Assembly (NCBI GenBank): GCA_905234985.1
Contig: CAJOJQ010000026.1
Span: forward strand, 1-52,942
DNA length: 52,942 bases
Origin: an uncultured Christensenellaceae bacterium
Lineage (GTDB): Bacteria > Bacillota > Clostridia > Christensenellales > Aristaeellaceae
Direction: 5' to 3'
Positions 42,455-50,436 of the stretch are shown here, in pieces. A program made the position numbers and the translations under genes. The notes beneath the pieces were generated by a model, which saw only the letters and a list, made by a program, of their open reading frames with translations, had not been told where the DNA came from and did not search any database. Positions within the stretch are counted from its first letter, which is position 1. Each line of letters opens with the position of its first letter.

Positions 42455-43966
42455 ATGGCTTTCAAGCGGATGATCGGCCTGCTGCTGGCGCTGCTCATGT
42501 GCTTCGGCGCGTGCGCGGCGGCGGAGGGAACGGACGCGCCTCAGTTCGTGATGGCGGGCTATGATAGTACGCAGTACCGGGATTGGCTGAACAATCAGTT
42601 TTTCGTTCGGATGGAGGAGCGCACCGGCGTTCACTTCATCTATCAGCAGTACACCGACGCCGCGGCTTGGCAGAAGGCCAAGGATGCCATGACCACCGGG
42701 GACGCTGGATTGCCCGACGTGCTGTTCAAGGCTTCCCTGGGCGGGGCGGAATGCATTGAATTGCGGGAAAAGGGCGTGCTGATCGACTTAAAGCCCTATT
42801 TACAGGAAAACTGCCCCAACCTGTGGGCCATCTTAGAGGCGAACCCCGATTATTTGGCCGCCATCACCCTGCCGGACGGCAGCATCGCCGCTCTGCCCTA
42901 TATCGCGGCCCCCTCCGTCCAGAATTATATGTGGGTGAACCGAGAATGGCTGAAAACCCTGCGGCTGGAGGAACCCACCACGGCCCAGGAGCTGGTGGAC
43001 GTGCTGACCGCCTTCCGGGACCGGGATCCCAACCGCAACGGCAAAGCGGATGAAATTCCCATGGGCTTCTTAGGGCCTTTTGATCTTAAATTCCTGTCCC
43101 ACGCCTTCGGCCTGAATGCCAACGATTACAACGTATACGCGGAAAACGGCCAGGTGAAGTTCATGCCCCTTCACGAAAACTACCGCATGTTCGTTACCTG
43201 GTGCCGCGATCTGTACCGGGAAGGGCTGCTGGATAAAAACGGCTTTTCCTACACCGACGAAATGCGCAAGGTGACCGATACCAACGCGACAGCCACCTAC
43301 GGCGTTATTCTGACCGCTATGGCGGCGGACATTTTTCAGGTTTCCTGGGCGGAAAACTATGAAATCATGATGCCCCTGGCCTATGACGGGCAGCAGGTGT
43401 ACCGCGATTTTTCCGGCCCCGTGCTGCGGGGCACCTTCGCCATCACCAGCCACTGCAAGGAACCGGAAAAAATGCTCCGGTGGGTGGACTTCCTGTATTC
43501 CCAGGAGGGGGCCATCCTGGCCAGCATCGGGCAGGAAAACGCGGATTATCTGGTGGACGGCGACGGCTCCTGGCGGCTGCTGGACAGCAACCAGAGCAAT
43601 TATGACATGTATCGCGCGGGCACCCTCATCGAGGGCGGCGCGGAAGGCCCCGGCGTGATGACGGGAGAGTTCCAGAGCCAAATCAGCGGCGGCGCGCTGG
43701 TAAAGACCATTCTGGAAAAGCAGGCGCAGTTCAGCGAATATACGCGCATGCCCTTCCCTTATTATACCCTCACCAAGGCCCAGGAAGCGGAAATCGCCCC
43801 GCTCCAGGCGGAGATCGGCTATTACGTTGATATGCAGCTGGCCCGGTGGGTGCTGGGCGAGGAAGAAATTTCCGACGAGAGCTTTGCCAAGTTTGAACAG
43901 CGCTTGAATGAATTGGGTCTGAACAGGTTCCTGGCTTTCTGGCAGGACGTTCTGGACCGTCAGTAA
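42455..43966 (+). CDS. Extracellular solute-binding protein (family 1), no permeases nearby
   Basis: A 503-residue secreted sugar-receptor protein. The signal peptide MAFKRMIGLLLALLMCFGAC ends near CAAAEG; a cysteine is present, but FGAC is a poor lipobox, so lipidation is uncertain. The receptor fold is supported by LPDVLFKASLGG, WVNREWLKTL, DRDPNRNGKADEIP (an EF-like acidic loop common in LplA-type proteins) and GTFAITSHCKEPEKMLRWVDFLYS. No permease is adjacent, so it must work with a transporter encoded elsewhere, perhaps the LplB/YtcP pair. The next gene, 15 bases on, is galactokinase, which hints at a galactose-containing ligand. Confidence 0.88.
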   Translation: MAFKRMIGLLLALLMCFGACAAAEGTDAPQFVMAGYDSTQYRDWLNNQFFVRMEERTGVHFIYQQYTDAAAWQKAKDAMTTGDAGLPDVLFKASLGGAECIELREKGVLIDLKPYLQENCPNLWAILEANPDYLAAITLPDGSIAALPYIAAPSVQNYMWVNREWLKTLRLEEPTTAQELVDVLTAFRDRDPNRNGKADEIPMGFLGPFDLKFLSHAFGLNANDYNVYAENGQVKFMPLHENYRMFVTWCRDLYREGLLDKNGFSYTDEMRKVTDTNATATYGVILTAMAADIFQVSWAENYEIMMPLAYDGQQVYRDFSGPVLRGTFAITSHCKEPEKMLRWVDFLYSQEGAILASIGQENADYLVDGDGSWRLLDSNQSNYDMYRAGTLIEGGAEGPGVMTGEFQSQISGGALVKTILEKQAQFSEYTRMPFPYYTLTKAQEAEIAPLQAEIGYYVDMQLARWVLGEEEISDESFAKFEQRLNELGLNRFLAFWQDVLDRQ

Positions 43967-43981
43967 GGAGGGGGAGGAACC

Positions 43982-45268
43982 ATGAACCGCTATTCTCAAT
44001 TGCTTTCCAAGATGAAGCATTCGCCCGCGATGGAGCGCTTTTCCCGGCTGTACGGACGCCGGGAGGGAGAATTGGCCCGGCAGCTGAGCCGGTACACCAA
44101 TCTGGTCAAGGCCCATGAGGAGCTGTTTCACGCTGAGAACGGCCCGCTGTATCTGATCAGCGCGCCGGGCCGCACGGAAATCATCGGCAACCATACGGAC
44201 CACAACAATGGCCGGGTGCTGGCCGCCGCCGTGAATTTGGACTGCTTGGCCTGCGTATCTCCCCGGGACGATATGAATGTTCGTATCCACAGCGCCGGTT
44301 ATCCGGCCATCGAACTGAGCGTTACTGACCTTTCCGTGCGTCCTGAGGAAGAGGGCACCTCCGCTGCTCTGGTGCGCGGGGTCGCCAAGGGCATGCTGGA
44401 TCGGGGCTTCCGTTTGGGCGGCTTTGACGCGGCTGTCACCAGCGACGTGCTGGGCGGCAGCGGCCTTTCCTCCTCCGCCGCGTATGAAGTGATGGTCTGC
44501 GCCGTGATCGACGCCCTGTATAACGGGTTCACCTGCGAAAGCACGCCCCGGGCGCAGATTGCCCAGTACGCCGAAAACGTGTACTTCGGCAAGCCCTCCG
44601 GCCTGATGGATCAAATGGCCTGCTCCACTGGGGGCCTTGTGACCATTGATTTCAAGGCCGAACCCGTGGTGACGCCCCTTTCTTTCAGCTTCCAGGACGC
44701 CGGGTATTCCCTGGTGGTGGTAAATACCGGCGGCAGCCACGACAACCTGACGGCGGAATACGCCGCCGTGCGCACCGAAATGCAGGGCGTGGCGGAGATG
44801 TTAGGCGCGAAGGTGCTGCGCCAGGTAAGGCCCGAGGAACTGTGGAAGCATATCCCCGAACTGCGGGAAAAGTTGGGCGAGCGGGCCGTGCTGCGCGCCT
44901 TCCATTTCATGGATGAAAACAAGCGGGTGAAGGACATGGTGCAGGCCGTCCGCAATCAGGACATTCCCGCCATGTTCGAGGCCATTACCGCTTCCGGCGA
45001 AAGCAGCTGGATGCTTTTGCAGAATGTGTATACCGCCGGCACCTGTCAGCCCCTGTCCCTGGCGCTGGCTATGGCGGCCAGCATGTTAAAGGGCAAGGGC
45101 GCGTGGCGCGTCCATGGCGGCGGCTTCGCGGGCACCACATTGAATTTTGTTCCCAATGATATGGTGGATGACTTCGTGCGCCGCATGGAAAATGTGTTCG
45201 GCGATCATTCCTGCTTCGTGCTGGACGTGCGACCGGAAGGAGCCGCCGTGGTGCTGAAGGAAGAATAA
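43982..45268 (+). CDS. galK: Galactokinase
   Basis: Phosphorylates galactose at C1 for the Leloir pathway in the cytoplasm. The 428-residue GHMP kinase has the galactokinase signature GRTEIIGNHTDH at 63-74, the ATP loop LGGSGLSSSAA at 157-167, the catalytic Asp210 in GLMDQMA, and the C-terminal GHMP motif HGGGFAGTT. It is slightly longer than typical (about 390), mostly from an N-terminal extension. Coupling with a binding protein suggests use of imported galactosides, such as those trimmed by the GH2 enzyme at 19311. A terminator follows. Confidence 0.94.
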   Translation: MNRYSQLLSKMKHSPAMERFSRLYGRREGELARQLSRYTNLVKAHEELFHAENGPLYLISAPGRTEIIGNHTDHNNGRVLAAAVNLDCLACVSPRDDMNVRIHSAGYPAIELSVTDLSVRPEEEGTSAALVRGVAKGMLDRGFRLGGFDAAVTSDVLGGSGLSSSAAYEVMVCAVIDALYNGFTCESTPRAQIAQYAENVYFGKPSGLMDQMACSTGGLVTIDFKAEPVVTPLSFSFQDAGYSLVVVNTGGSHDNLTAEYAAVRTEMQGVAEMLGAKVLRQVRPEELWKHIPELREKLGERAVLRAFHFMDENKRVKDMVQAVRNQDIPAMFEAITASGESSWMLLQNVYTAGTCQPLSLALAMAASMLKGKGAWRVHGGGFAGTTLNFVPNDMVDDFVRRMENVFGDHSCFVLDVRPEGAAVVLKEE

Positions 45269-45283
45269 AGCCTGTATTTTGAT

Positions 45284-45321
45284 CCATCCGCCTTTCACCG
45301 CATGACGGGCGGATGGTTTTT
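45284..45321 (+). terminator. Rho-independent terminator after galK
   Basis: CCATCCGCC (45284-45292) pairs perfectly with GGCGGATGG (45308-45316) and is followed by TTTTT. Confidence 0.9.
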
Positions 45322-45345
45322 CTGTCAGCGTTCGTATATGGAACA

Positions 45346-45660
45346 AGAGAGTTGAGAGTTTAGAGTTGAGATTGATATAGTTCAAACGTAACTGTTCAGT
45401 CGTGCATGGTTTATCCACATTGTTTGGATATAAGACCGTAGGGGCGGATAATATCCGCCCGCCTCACGCAACATGATGGGTTTGTTAATTCTTCAGGCGT
45501 TCGCGACATTCGGCAATTGCGGGCGGATCATATCCGCCGCTACATCCGAAAACCGCACAAATCGGGAAAAGCCGGCACGATTGAACAGATACGTTCAAAC
45601 ATACATATTCGGGTTTCGGCGTGTACACATGATCATCTCAATTCTCAGCGCTCCACTCTG
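45346..45660. repeat. Heptamer fold-back element split by another palindrome
   Basis: The outer arms are the heptamer type: 45346-45380 (GAGTTGAGAGTTTAGAGTTGAGATT pattern) and 45634-45660 (ATCTCAATTCTCAGCGCTCCACTCT pattern). Inside them, about 45381-45404 and 45577-45600 are also complementary with a few mismatches (TTCAAACGTAACTGTTCAG against CTGAACAG-TACGTT-like sequence). The centre holds a separate palindromic element at 45438-45543. This accounts for almost all of the 413-base gap between galK and tsaE; no gene is seen in it. Confidence 0.7.
45438..45543. repeat. GTAGGGGCGGAT palindromic element nested in the fold-back repeat
   Basis: A 25-base arm at 45438-45462 and its near-complement at 45519-45543; each arm is itself almost a palindrome (GGCGGAT-ATCCGCC). 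The pattern resembles short dispersed intergenic repeats seen in many Firmicutes genomes. Confidence 0.75.
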
Positions 45661-45681
45661 AAAGAAAGGGGGTCGGGCAAG

Positions 45682-46128
45682 TTGATTATCACCCATTCGG
45701 CGGAGGAAACCAGGGCTTTGGGGGCGCGTTTGGCGCGCGTCTTAAAGCCGGGGGACACCCTGACCCTCCGGGGCGATTTGGGCGCGGGGAAAAGCGAGCT
45801 GGCCCGGGGTATTGCCCGGGGCTTAGGCGTATCCGGCCCGGTGCCCAGCCCTTCCTTTACCATTTTGAATATGTACGACGAGGGCCGCTGTCCCCTGTAT
45901 CATTTTGACTGGTACAGGATTCACGATCCCGAGGAAATCGCCGAAATGGGTTTTCAGGAGCAATTGAACGGCGACGGCGTGGCGCTCATCGAATGGAGCG
46001 AGCAAGCCCCGGAATACGTGCCGGGCAGGCGCTTGAACGTAACGATAAAAACCCTGGACGAAAACACCCGGGAAATTGCCTTTGAACCCGTGGGCGGATT
46101 CCTTTTTTCGGAGGAGCAGGTGAAATGA
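45682..46128 (+). CDS. tsaE: tRNA threonylcarbamoyladenosine biosynthesis ATPase TsaE
   Basis: ATPase that resets the TsaB-TsaD complex during t6A37 synthesis on tRNAs. The 148-residue protein has the Walker A loop GDLGAGKS at 31-38 and the TsaE-typical PSPSFTILNMY, YHFDWYRI and IEWSEQ. The TTG at 45682 is chosen because AAAGGGGG lies about nine bases before it and the family length is about 150; upstream in-frame codons run into the repeat element. Its stop overlaps the tsaB start (ATGA). Confidence 0.92.
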   Translation: MIITHSAEETRALGARLARVLKPGDTLTLRGDLGAGKSELARGIARGLGVSGPVPSPSFTILNMYDEGRCPLYHFDWYRIHDPEEIAEMGFQEQLNGDGVALIEWSEQAPEYVPGRRLNVTIKTLDENTREIAFEPVGGFLFSEEQVK

Positions 46129-46814
46129 TCTTATTCTGTTTGGACACTTCTGGGCCGGTGGCGGGCGTGGCGCTGATGCAGGACGGCGCGGTGCGCTACG
46201 AGGGCATGGCCGTCAACGCCTTCACCCATTCCCAGTCCATCCTGCCCATGGCGGAGGAAGCGTACCGCCGGGCGGGGCTGGAAATGGGCGATACGGATTA
46301 TTTCGCTGTCACGGTTGGCCCCGGCTCCTTTACCGGCGTGCGCATCGGCGTAAGTACGGTGAAAGCCCTGGCCCACGCGTCGGGCAAGCCCTGCATTGCC
46401 GTGGACGCTTTGGAGGCCATGGCGGCGGGGGTGCAGCCCTTTGCGGGCGTGATTTGCCCCATTCAGGACGCCCGGGCAGGGCAGGTGTACGGCGCGGCGT
46501 TCCAGGGTGAAAACCTAAAACGCTTATTGCCGGACGAACCCGTCAAGCTGGAAGAATATTTGGAAAAGGCGGCGGCCTTCGGTCAGCCCATGCTGTTCTT
46601 GGGGGACGGCATGCCGGTACACAGGAACGCTATTCAGGGCATCTTGGGCGACCGGGCGCTGTTCGCCCCGCCGCATCTGGCCTTCCTGCGCCCCGCCGCC
46701 GCCGCGTATTTAGCTTGGAATAAAACCGATCAGGCGGTGGATTATAAAAACCTGTCCCCCCTGTACCTGCGCCCACCCCAGGCGGAAAGGCAAAAAAATC
46801 TCCGGCCCTTATAA
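46125..46814 (+). CDS. tsaB: tRNA threonylcarbamoyladenosine biosynthesis protein TsaB
   Basis: Non-catalytic ASKHA-fold partner of TsaD in t6A37 formation. The 229-residue protein opens with CLDTSGPVAGVAL and has the diagnostic VGPGSFTGVRIGVSTVKALA and the mid-protein PIQDARAGQVYGA. It overlaps tsaE by four bases. The usual next genes are rimI and tsaD; rimI follows after a repeat element, while tsaD is absent from this window. Confidence 0.95.
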   Translation: MILFCLDTSGPVAGVALMQDGAVRYEGMAVNAFTHSQSILPMAEEAYRRAGLEMGDTDYFAVTVGPGSFTGVRIGVSTVKALAHASGKPCIAVDALEAMAAGVQPFAGVICPIQDARAGQVYGAAFQGENLKRLLPDEPVKLEEYLEKAAAFGQPMLFLGDGMPVHRNAIQGILGDRALFAPPHLAFLRPAAAAYLAWNKTDQAVDYKNLSPLYLRPPQAERQKNLRPL

Positions 46815-46841
46815 GTGAATCTACACAAATAAGGATTTTTT

Positions 46842-46955
46842 GGAGTTGAGAGCGGAGAGTTGAGAGTTGAGATTTTTTTAGTCGATCAAACAGACGGTCA
46901 ACTAACATGTATGACAAGATTTATCTCAACTCTCCACTCTCAACTCTGCACTCTA
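46842..46955. repeat. Heptamer fold-back repeat element
   Basis: The left arm at 46842-46880 (GGAGTTGAGAGCGGAGAGTTGAGAGTTGAGATT pattern) and right arm at 46919-46955 are complementary over about 25-30 bases around a loop of roughly 38. It sits inside the tsaE-tsaB-rimI gene order. Confidence 0.85.
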
Positions 46956-46987
46956 TCCCTGTTTTCTATATCAGAGGAGATGTTACT

Positions 46988-47482
46988 TTGATTGGAACAG
47001 TAATCCGCCGCATGACGCTTGACGACGTGGACGCGGTACACTCCATTGAAGCCGCCACCTTCGCCCGGCCCTGGTCGCGGCAGGATTTTGTCAAAGAAAT
47101 GACCACCAACGCCTGCGCCCGATATCTGGTGGCGGAGCAGAACGGCGCGGTGATCGGCTACGCTGGGGCATGGATCGTGCTGGACGAGGCCCACGTGACC
47201 AACGTGGCCGTGGCCGAAAGCTGGCGGGGCCAGGGCGTGGGAAGGCAGCTCACTGCGGGCCTTATACAGTACGCTTCCAATTTGGGCGTGGTGTACGCCA
47301 CCCTGGAGGTGCGCAAAAGCAATGAAGCGGCCAAGCGCCTGTACCAGTCCTTAGGCTTTGAATACGTGGGCGTGCGCAAGCGCTATTATGAGGACAACGG
47401 GGAAGACGCCCTGCTCTACTGCTGCCAGCATATGCCCCCGGCGGATCCGGATTTCACCGAGCCGGAAACGGCGGAGGAATGA
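46988..47482 (+). CDS. rimI: Ribosomal protein S18-alanine N-acetyltransferase RimI
   Basis: GNAT enzyme of 164 residues that acetylates the N terminus of S18, and in many bacteria other proteins. VTNVAVAESWRGQGVGRQL is the acetyl-CoA motif, and EVRKSNEAAKRLYQSLGFEYVGVRKRYY with ENGEDALLY-like YEDNGEDALLY is characteristic of RimI. The TTG at 46988 has GAGGAG eight bases upstream (46974-46979); earlier in-frame codons lie in the repeat arm. Its place after tsaE and tsaB supports the name. It ends two bases from the convergent TfoX-N gene. Confidence 0.93.
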   Translation: MIGTVIRRMTLDDVDAVHSIEAATFARPWSRQDFVKEMTTNACARYLVAEQNGAVIGYAGAWIVLDEAHVTNVAVAESWRGQGVGRQLTAGLIQYASNLGVVYATLEVRKSNEAAKRLYQSLGFEYVGVRKRYYEDNGEDALLYCCQHMPPADPDFTEPETAEE

Positions 47483-47484
47483 TT

Positions 47485-47799
47485 CTATTTTCTTTTCTTC
47501 GGGGCGGGCAATTCTGCGGCTACCGCTTCGATCAGTTCTTTCAGGAACGCCCGGTTTTCCACGTTGTCCACCAGCAGCATTTCCTTGGCCCCTTCGTAGG
47601 GCAATTCCTTTTCCGCGTCCGGCATCATTTGGATGGCGGACTTTGTTGGCTTGACCAGAAAACGGTCGTCGTAAATGCCGCCAACCACCTTGCCGCCGCA
47701 GTAGAGGATGTATTCGCCCATCATGGCCCGAAAGGAGATCCCCTCCGCTTCGGAAAGCTGATCTAAAATGAAATCCAAATATTCCTTGCTTGAAGCCAT
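47485..47799 (-). CDS. TfoX/Sxy N-terminal domain protein
   Basis: A 104-residue protein consisting of a single TfoX-N domain: FRAMMGEYILYCGGKVVGGIYDDRFLVKPT is the typical core and PYEGAKEMLLVDNVEN the second half. In Proteobacteria TfoX controls competence, but stand-alone TfoX-N proteins in Firmicutes have no established role. The ATG at 47799 has GGAGGG about eight bases upstream. It starts 19 bases after the stop of the alpha/beta hydrolase gene and is probably in its transcript. Confidence 0.85.
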   Translation of the reverse strand: MASSKEYLDFILDQLSEAEGISFRAMMGEYILYCGGKVVGGIYDDRFLVKPTKSAIQMMPDAEKELPYEGAKEMLLVDNVENRAFLKELIEAVAAELPAPKKRK

Positions 47800-47818
47800 T
47801 TTTCTTTCCCTCCGCCTG

Positions 47819-48634
47819 TCACATTTTTTTGGCAAACGCGTCGATCAGGGCGTTCACGCGCTCCGGCTGATCGGTGTTGGCATTGTGTCCCGCGTCCCTG
47901 ATCCATTCCAAGGGAGTGCCTGATTTTTCGTGCCACGCTTTATTGTACCGCACGGTGGAACCCGCCCGATCCTTTTCCCCGCAGATCAGCAGCGCCGGGC
48001 AGGGGATGCGGTAGGGGAGATTCGCTTCCATGGCTTCCGCCAGCATCCGGTAGCCGTGGCCGGAGAGATGGGCGTACCGTTCCTGATTCCCCTCGTACAC
48101 CGTCATCATATCGCGCATCAATTGCCTGCCGTATGCGGAAACGGCCACGCCGTTGGAGCCTGTTTTCAGCAGGGATTTCCACGGATAATAACGGTAAACC
48201 GGCCCCATTTTCTTCAGCAGCCAAATTTCCAGCGCCGTCACGTATTGCCGCTGCAAGGGGGCGGAATCAATGGAAATGAAGCCCTTCAGCTTATCCGGAA
48301 ATTGCTGGGCGTAAGCCTGCCCCACATATCCGCCCATAGACTGGCCGATGAGGACGGGTGAAACGAATCCTTCCCGCGCAAGGATTTCATTCAGCCATTC
48401 AGCTTTGTCCATGAGCGTAAAGGTTAGTTCAAAGGGCCAGGAGGCCGCGTGCCCCGGCGCGTCCCATACCAACACGGGATATTTTCCTTCAAAAAACGCC
48501 ATTTGCCGGTCGAACAGCCGATGATCCGCCGTGAGGCCGGGCAGAAAAACCAGCTGCGGCGCTTTGCGTTCCGCTTTTTCATTGACCCAATAATGAATGG
48601 GGCCGCGGGCCGTTTGATACACCTTTTCCGTCAT
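47819..48634 (-). CDS. Alpha/beta hydrolase
   Basis: Cytoplasmic hydrolase of 271 residues. The nucleophile elbow is GQSMGG, the acid is probably in CGEKDRAG, and the catalytic His is in RDAGHNANTDQPERV near the C terminus. LVFLPGLTADHRLFDRQ includes the oxyanion-hole region. The substrate cannot be predicted; esterase or thioesterase-like activity is likely. It lies 12 bases downstream of the UlaG-like gene, so the three minus-strand genes from 49465 to 47485 form an apparent operon. Confidence 0.88.
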   Translation of the reverse strand: MTEKVYQTARGPIHYWVNEKAERKAPQLVFLPGLTADHRLFDRQMAFFEGKYPVLVWDAPGHAASWPFELTFTLMDKAEWLNEILAREGFVSPVLIGQSMGGYVGQAYAQQFPDKLKGFISIDSAPLQRQYVTALEIWLLKKMGPVYRYYPWKSLLKTGSNGVAVSAYGRQLMRDMMTVYEGNQERYAHLSGHGYRMLAEAMEANLPYRIPCPALLICGEKDRAGSTVRYNKAWHEKSGTPLEWIRDAGHNANTDQPERVNALIDAFAKKM

Positions 48635-48646
48635 TTCAGAAGCACC

Positions 48647-49465
48647 TCACAGTATACGGGCTTTTACGAAAATGGGCGCAAGGCGTTCAGGAATCAAACA
48701 GGGAACCTGGCCGGGATATTTTGCGTCCAAATAATCGGCGAAGGCCGCCGGGTCGCCGGGGTTATCGGCGAACATATCCCAATGTCCGGGGATCACCAGA
48801 TGGAGGCGCAATTCTCCCGCTAAATCGGCGGCTTCCTGGAAGGTCATATTGCCGATGCAGTTCCGCCTGTAGCGCGCGCCGTCCCGTCCGTTGATGGGCA
48901 AAAGCGCCGCGTCGATGGGGCCGAAAGCCCGAAGCTTCGGCAGCATGCCTTCATAGCGCAGGGTGTCCCCGGCGTGGTAGATGCGCAGGCCGTTGCCTTC
49001 GATGATGTATTGCAGACAGGGGTACAGCCCCGTTTCCGGGTCACGCGCCAGGAATTCATGGGCGGCGGCAATGGCATGTACCGTGATTTCTCCAATTTGG
49101 CAGCTTTCGCCGTCGTTCAGGCCCCGGCAGTTCTTTTCGCTGACACCGTTGGAAAGCACGCTCTCCCGGTGCATTTTGGGAAAAACGAACAGCGCGTCGG
49201 GGCATTTTTGCGCCCATACCCGCCAGGAAGGATGGTCTATGTGGTCCGCATGGTCATGAGTGCCTAAGAAAGCGGTCACGCCTGCCGCTTCTTCCACGGG
49301 AAAGGGCGGCGGCGCCTGCCTTTCGGCGTTTTCGGCGGCATAGCAGTCCACGCACAGCACCGTTTCCCCCATTTTCACCATGAGGCCCATCTGGCCCAGC
49401 CACCACAAAACCGCCGTGCCATAGGGCGCGGCCGTGTCCGATACGTTTTTTAAAAATTCGTTCAT
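48647..49465 (-). CDS. Metallo-beta-lactamase fold protein, UlaG-like lactonase
   Basis: A 272-residue metal hydrolase. The metal motif THDHADHID gives the HxHxDH set, followed by AAHE, the bridging Asp in YHAGDT, and PGHWDMF with the last histidine. This arrangement, with a WWLGQMGLMVKMG opening, is that of UlaG-like L-ascorbate-6-phosphate lactonases. No ascorbate PTS genes are near, so a different lactone substrate is quite possible. It is divergent from the MerR-type promoter operon beginning at 49582 and may be co-regulated with it. Confidence 0.86.
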   Translation of the reverse strand: MNEFLKNVSDTAAPYGTAVLWWLGQMGLMVKMGETVLCVDCYAAENAERQAPPPFPVEEAAGVTAFLGTHDHADHIDHPSWRVWAQKCPDALFVFPKMHRESVLSNGVSEKNCRGLNDGESCQIGEITVHAIAAAHEFLARDPETGLYPCLQYIIEGNGLRIYHAGDTLRYEGMLPKLRAFGPIDAALLPINGRDGARYRRNCIGNMTFQEAADLAGELRLHLVIPGHWDMFADNPGDPAAFADYLDAKYPGQVPCLIPERLAPIFVKARIL

Positions 49466-49483
49466 GTTTTCCTCCCGCCGCTA

Positions 49484-49514
49484 TTGACTTAGAGTAAACT
49501 TTAGGGGGTAAAAT
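49484..49514 (+). promoter_or_regulatory. MerR-type promoter with 19-bp spacer
   Basis: TTGACT (49484-49489) and TAAAAT (49509-49514) are separated by 19 bases, two more than optimal. Inside the spacer is an imperfect dyad, CTTAGAGT-AA-ACTTTAGG at 49488-49505, with six of eight matched bases per half. Long-spacer promoters with CTTAGAGTnAACTCTAAG-like dyads are the known targets of AdhR/NmlR-type MerR activators. No MerR gene is in the window. Confidence 0.6.
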
Positions 49515-49581
49515 GATGATAGCTGCAATCTGTCCAAATGTCAATCCAAATTTTGTACGGAATAAAAAGAGGTGGTCATCA

Positions 49582-50424
49582 ATGCTGTTAGGAGGAACCG
49601 TGGCCGGGCGGTACGGAACCCCGGAGGAATGGGAACAATTGCTGAAACAGTCGCGCTTCAAGGCCGTCACCGCGCCCTTTACCTGCCATACGCCAAAGAC
49701 CGAAATCGCCGCGTACTGCGCCGCCGCGAAACGGCAGGGAGCGGTCATCGCGGAGGCGGGCGTGTGGAAAAACCTGTTTGACCCCGACCCCGCTTTAGCC
49801 GCCGCGAATGTGGCCTATGCCAAGGAGCAGCTGGCGCTTGCGGACGTCTGGGGCATTCCCTGCTGCGTCAACATCGTGGGTACCCAAAGCGCCGCGGGGT
49901 GGGATGCCGCCGACAAAAGCAATTTCACCCCGGAAACCTATGAAAAAATCATTGCTTCCATCCGGGACATCATCGACAGCGTGAAGCCCGACCGGGCGTT
50001 TTACTGCATCGAACCCATGCCCTGGATGGTGCCCGACGGGCCGGAGGCTTACTTGCAGCTCATCCGGGACGTGGACAGGAAGCAGTTCGGCGCGCACATG
50101 GACTTTGTGAACATGATCAACTGTCCCCGGCGGTATTTGGACGCGGAGGGCTTCATCGACGCATGCTTCCGCACCTTAGCCCCCTATATCAAAAGCACCC
50201 ATATAAAGGATACGCGCATGCACCCCACCCGGCTGACCACCATCCTGGAGGAATGCAGCCCCGGCGAGGGCGACCTCAATTTCCAAAACGTGCTGACCAT
50301 CATGAACCGTTACCTGCCCGCCGACGCGCCCGTGCTGCTGGAGCATATGCAGACCTTTGAGGAATACGAAAAAGCCTACGCCTATGTGGCGGCGGAGGCG
50401 GAGAAAGCCCATATTTCCATTTAG
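49582..50424 (+). CDS. Sugar phosphate isomerase/epimerase family protein (TIM barrel)
   Basis: A 280-residue AP-endonuclease-2-type TIM barrel of the sugar isomerase/epimerase group. Metal-binding residues are suggested by CIEPMPWM (Glu), GAHMDFVNMIN (Asp), KSTHIKDTRM (His) and VLLEHMQTFEEYEKA (Glu). The sugar is not known. The ATG at 49582 has AGAGGTGG upstream; residues encoded further up lie within the promoter region. It is first in a four-gene operon with an FMN oxidoreductase, a Gfo/Idh/MocA dehydrogenase and a flavodoxin. Confidence 0.85.
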   Translation: MLLGGTVAGRYGTPEEWEQLLKQSRFKAVTAPFTCHTPKTEIAAYCAAAKRQGAVIAEAGVWKNLFDPDPALAAANVAYAKEQLALADVWGIPCCVNIVGTQSAAGWDAADKSNFTPETYEKIIASIRDIIDSVKPDRAFYCIEPMPWMVPDGPEAYLQLIRDVDRKQFGAHMDFVNMINCPRRYLDAEGFIDACFRTLAPYIKSTHIKDTRMHPTRLTTILEECSPGEGDLNFQNVLTIMNRYLPADAPVLLEHMQTFEEYEKAYAYVAAEAEKAHISI

Positions 50425-50436
50425 GAGGGACGTACC

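Noticed and set aside
43070..44740. 556-codon open frame opposite the receptor and galK
   Set aside because: Spans two well-supported plus-strand genes and has no domain or ribosome site.
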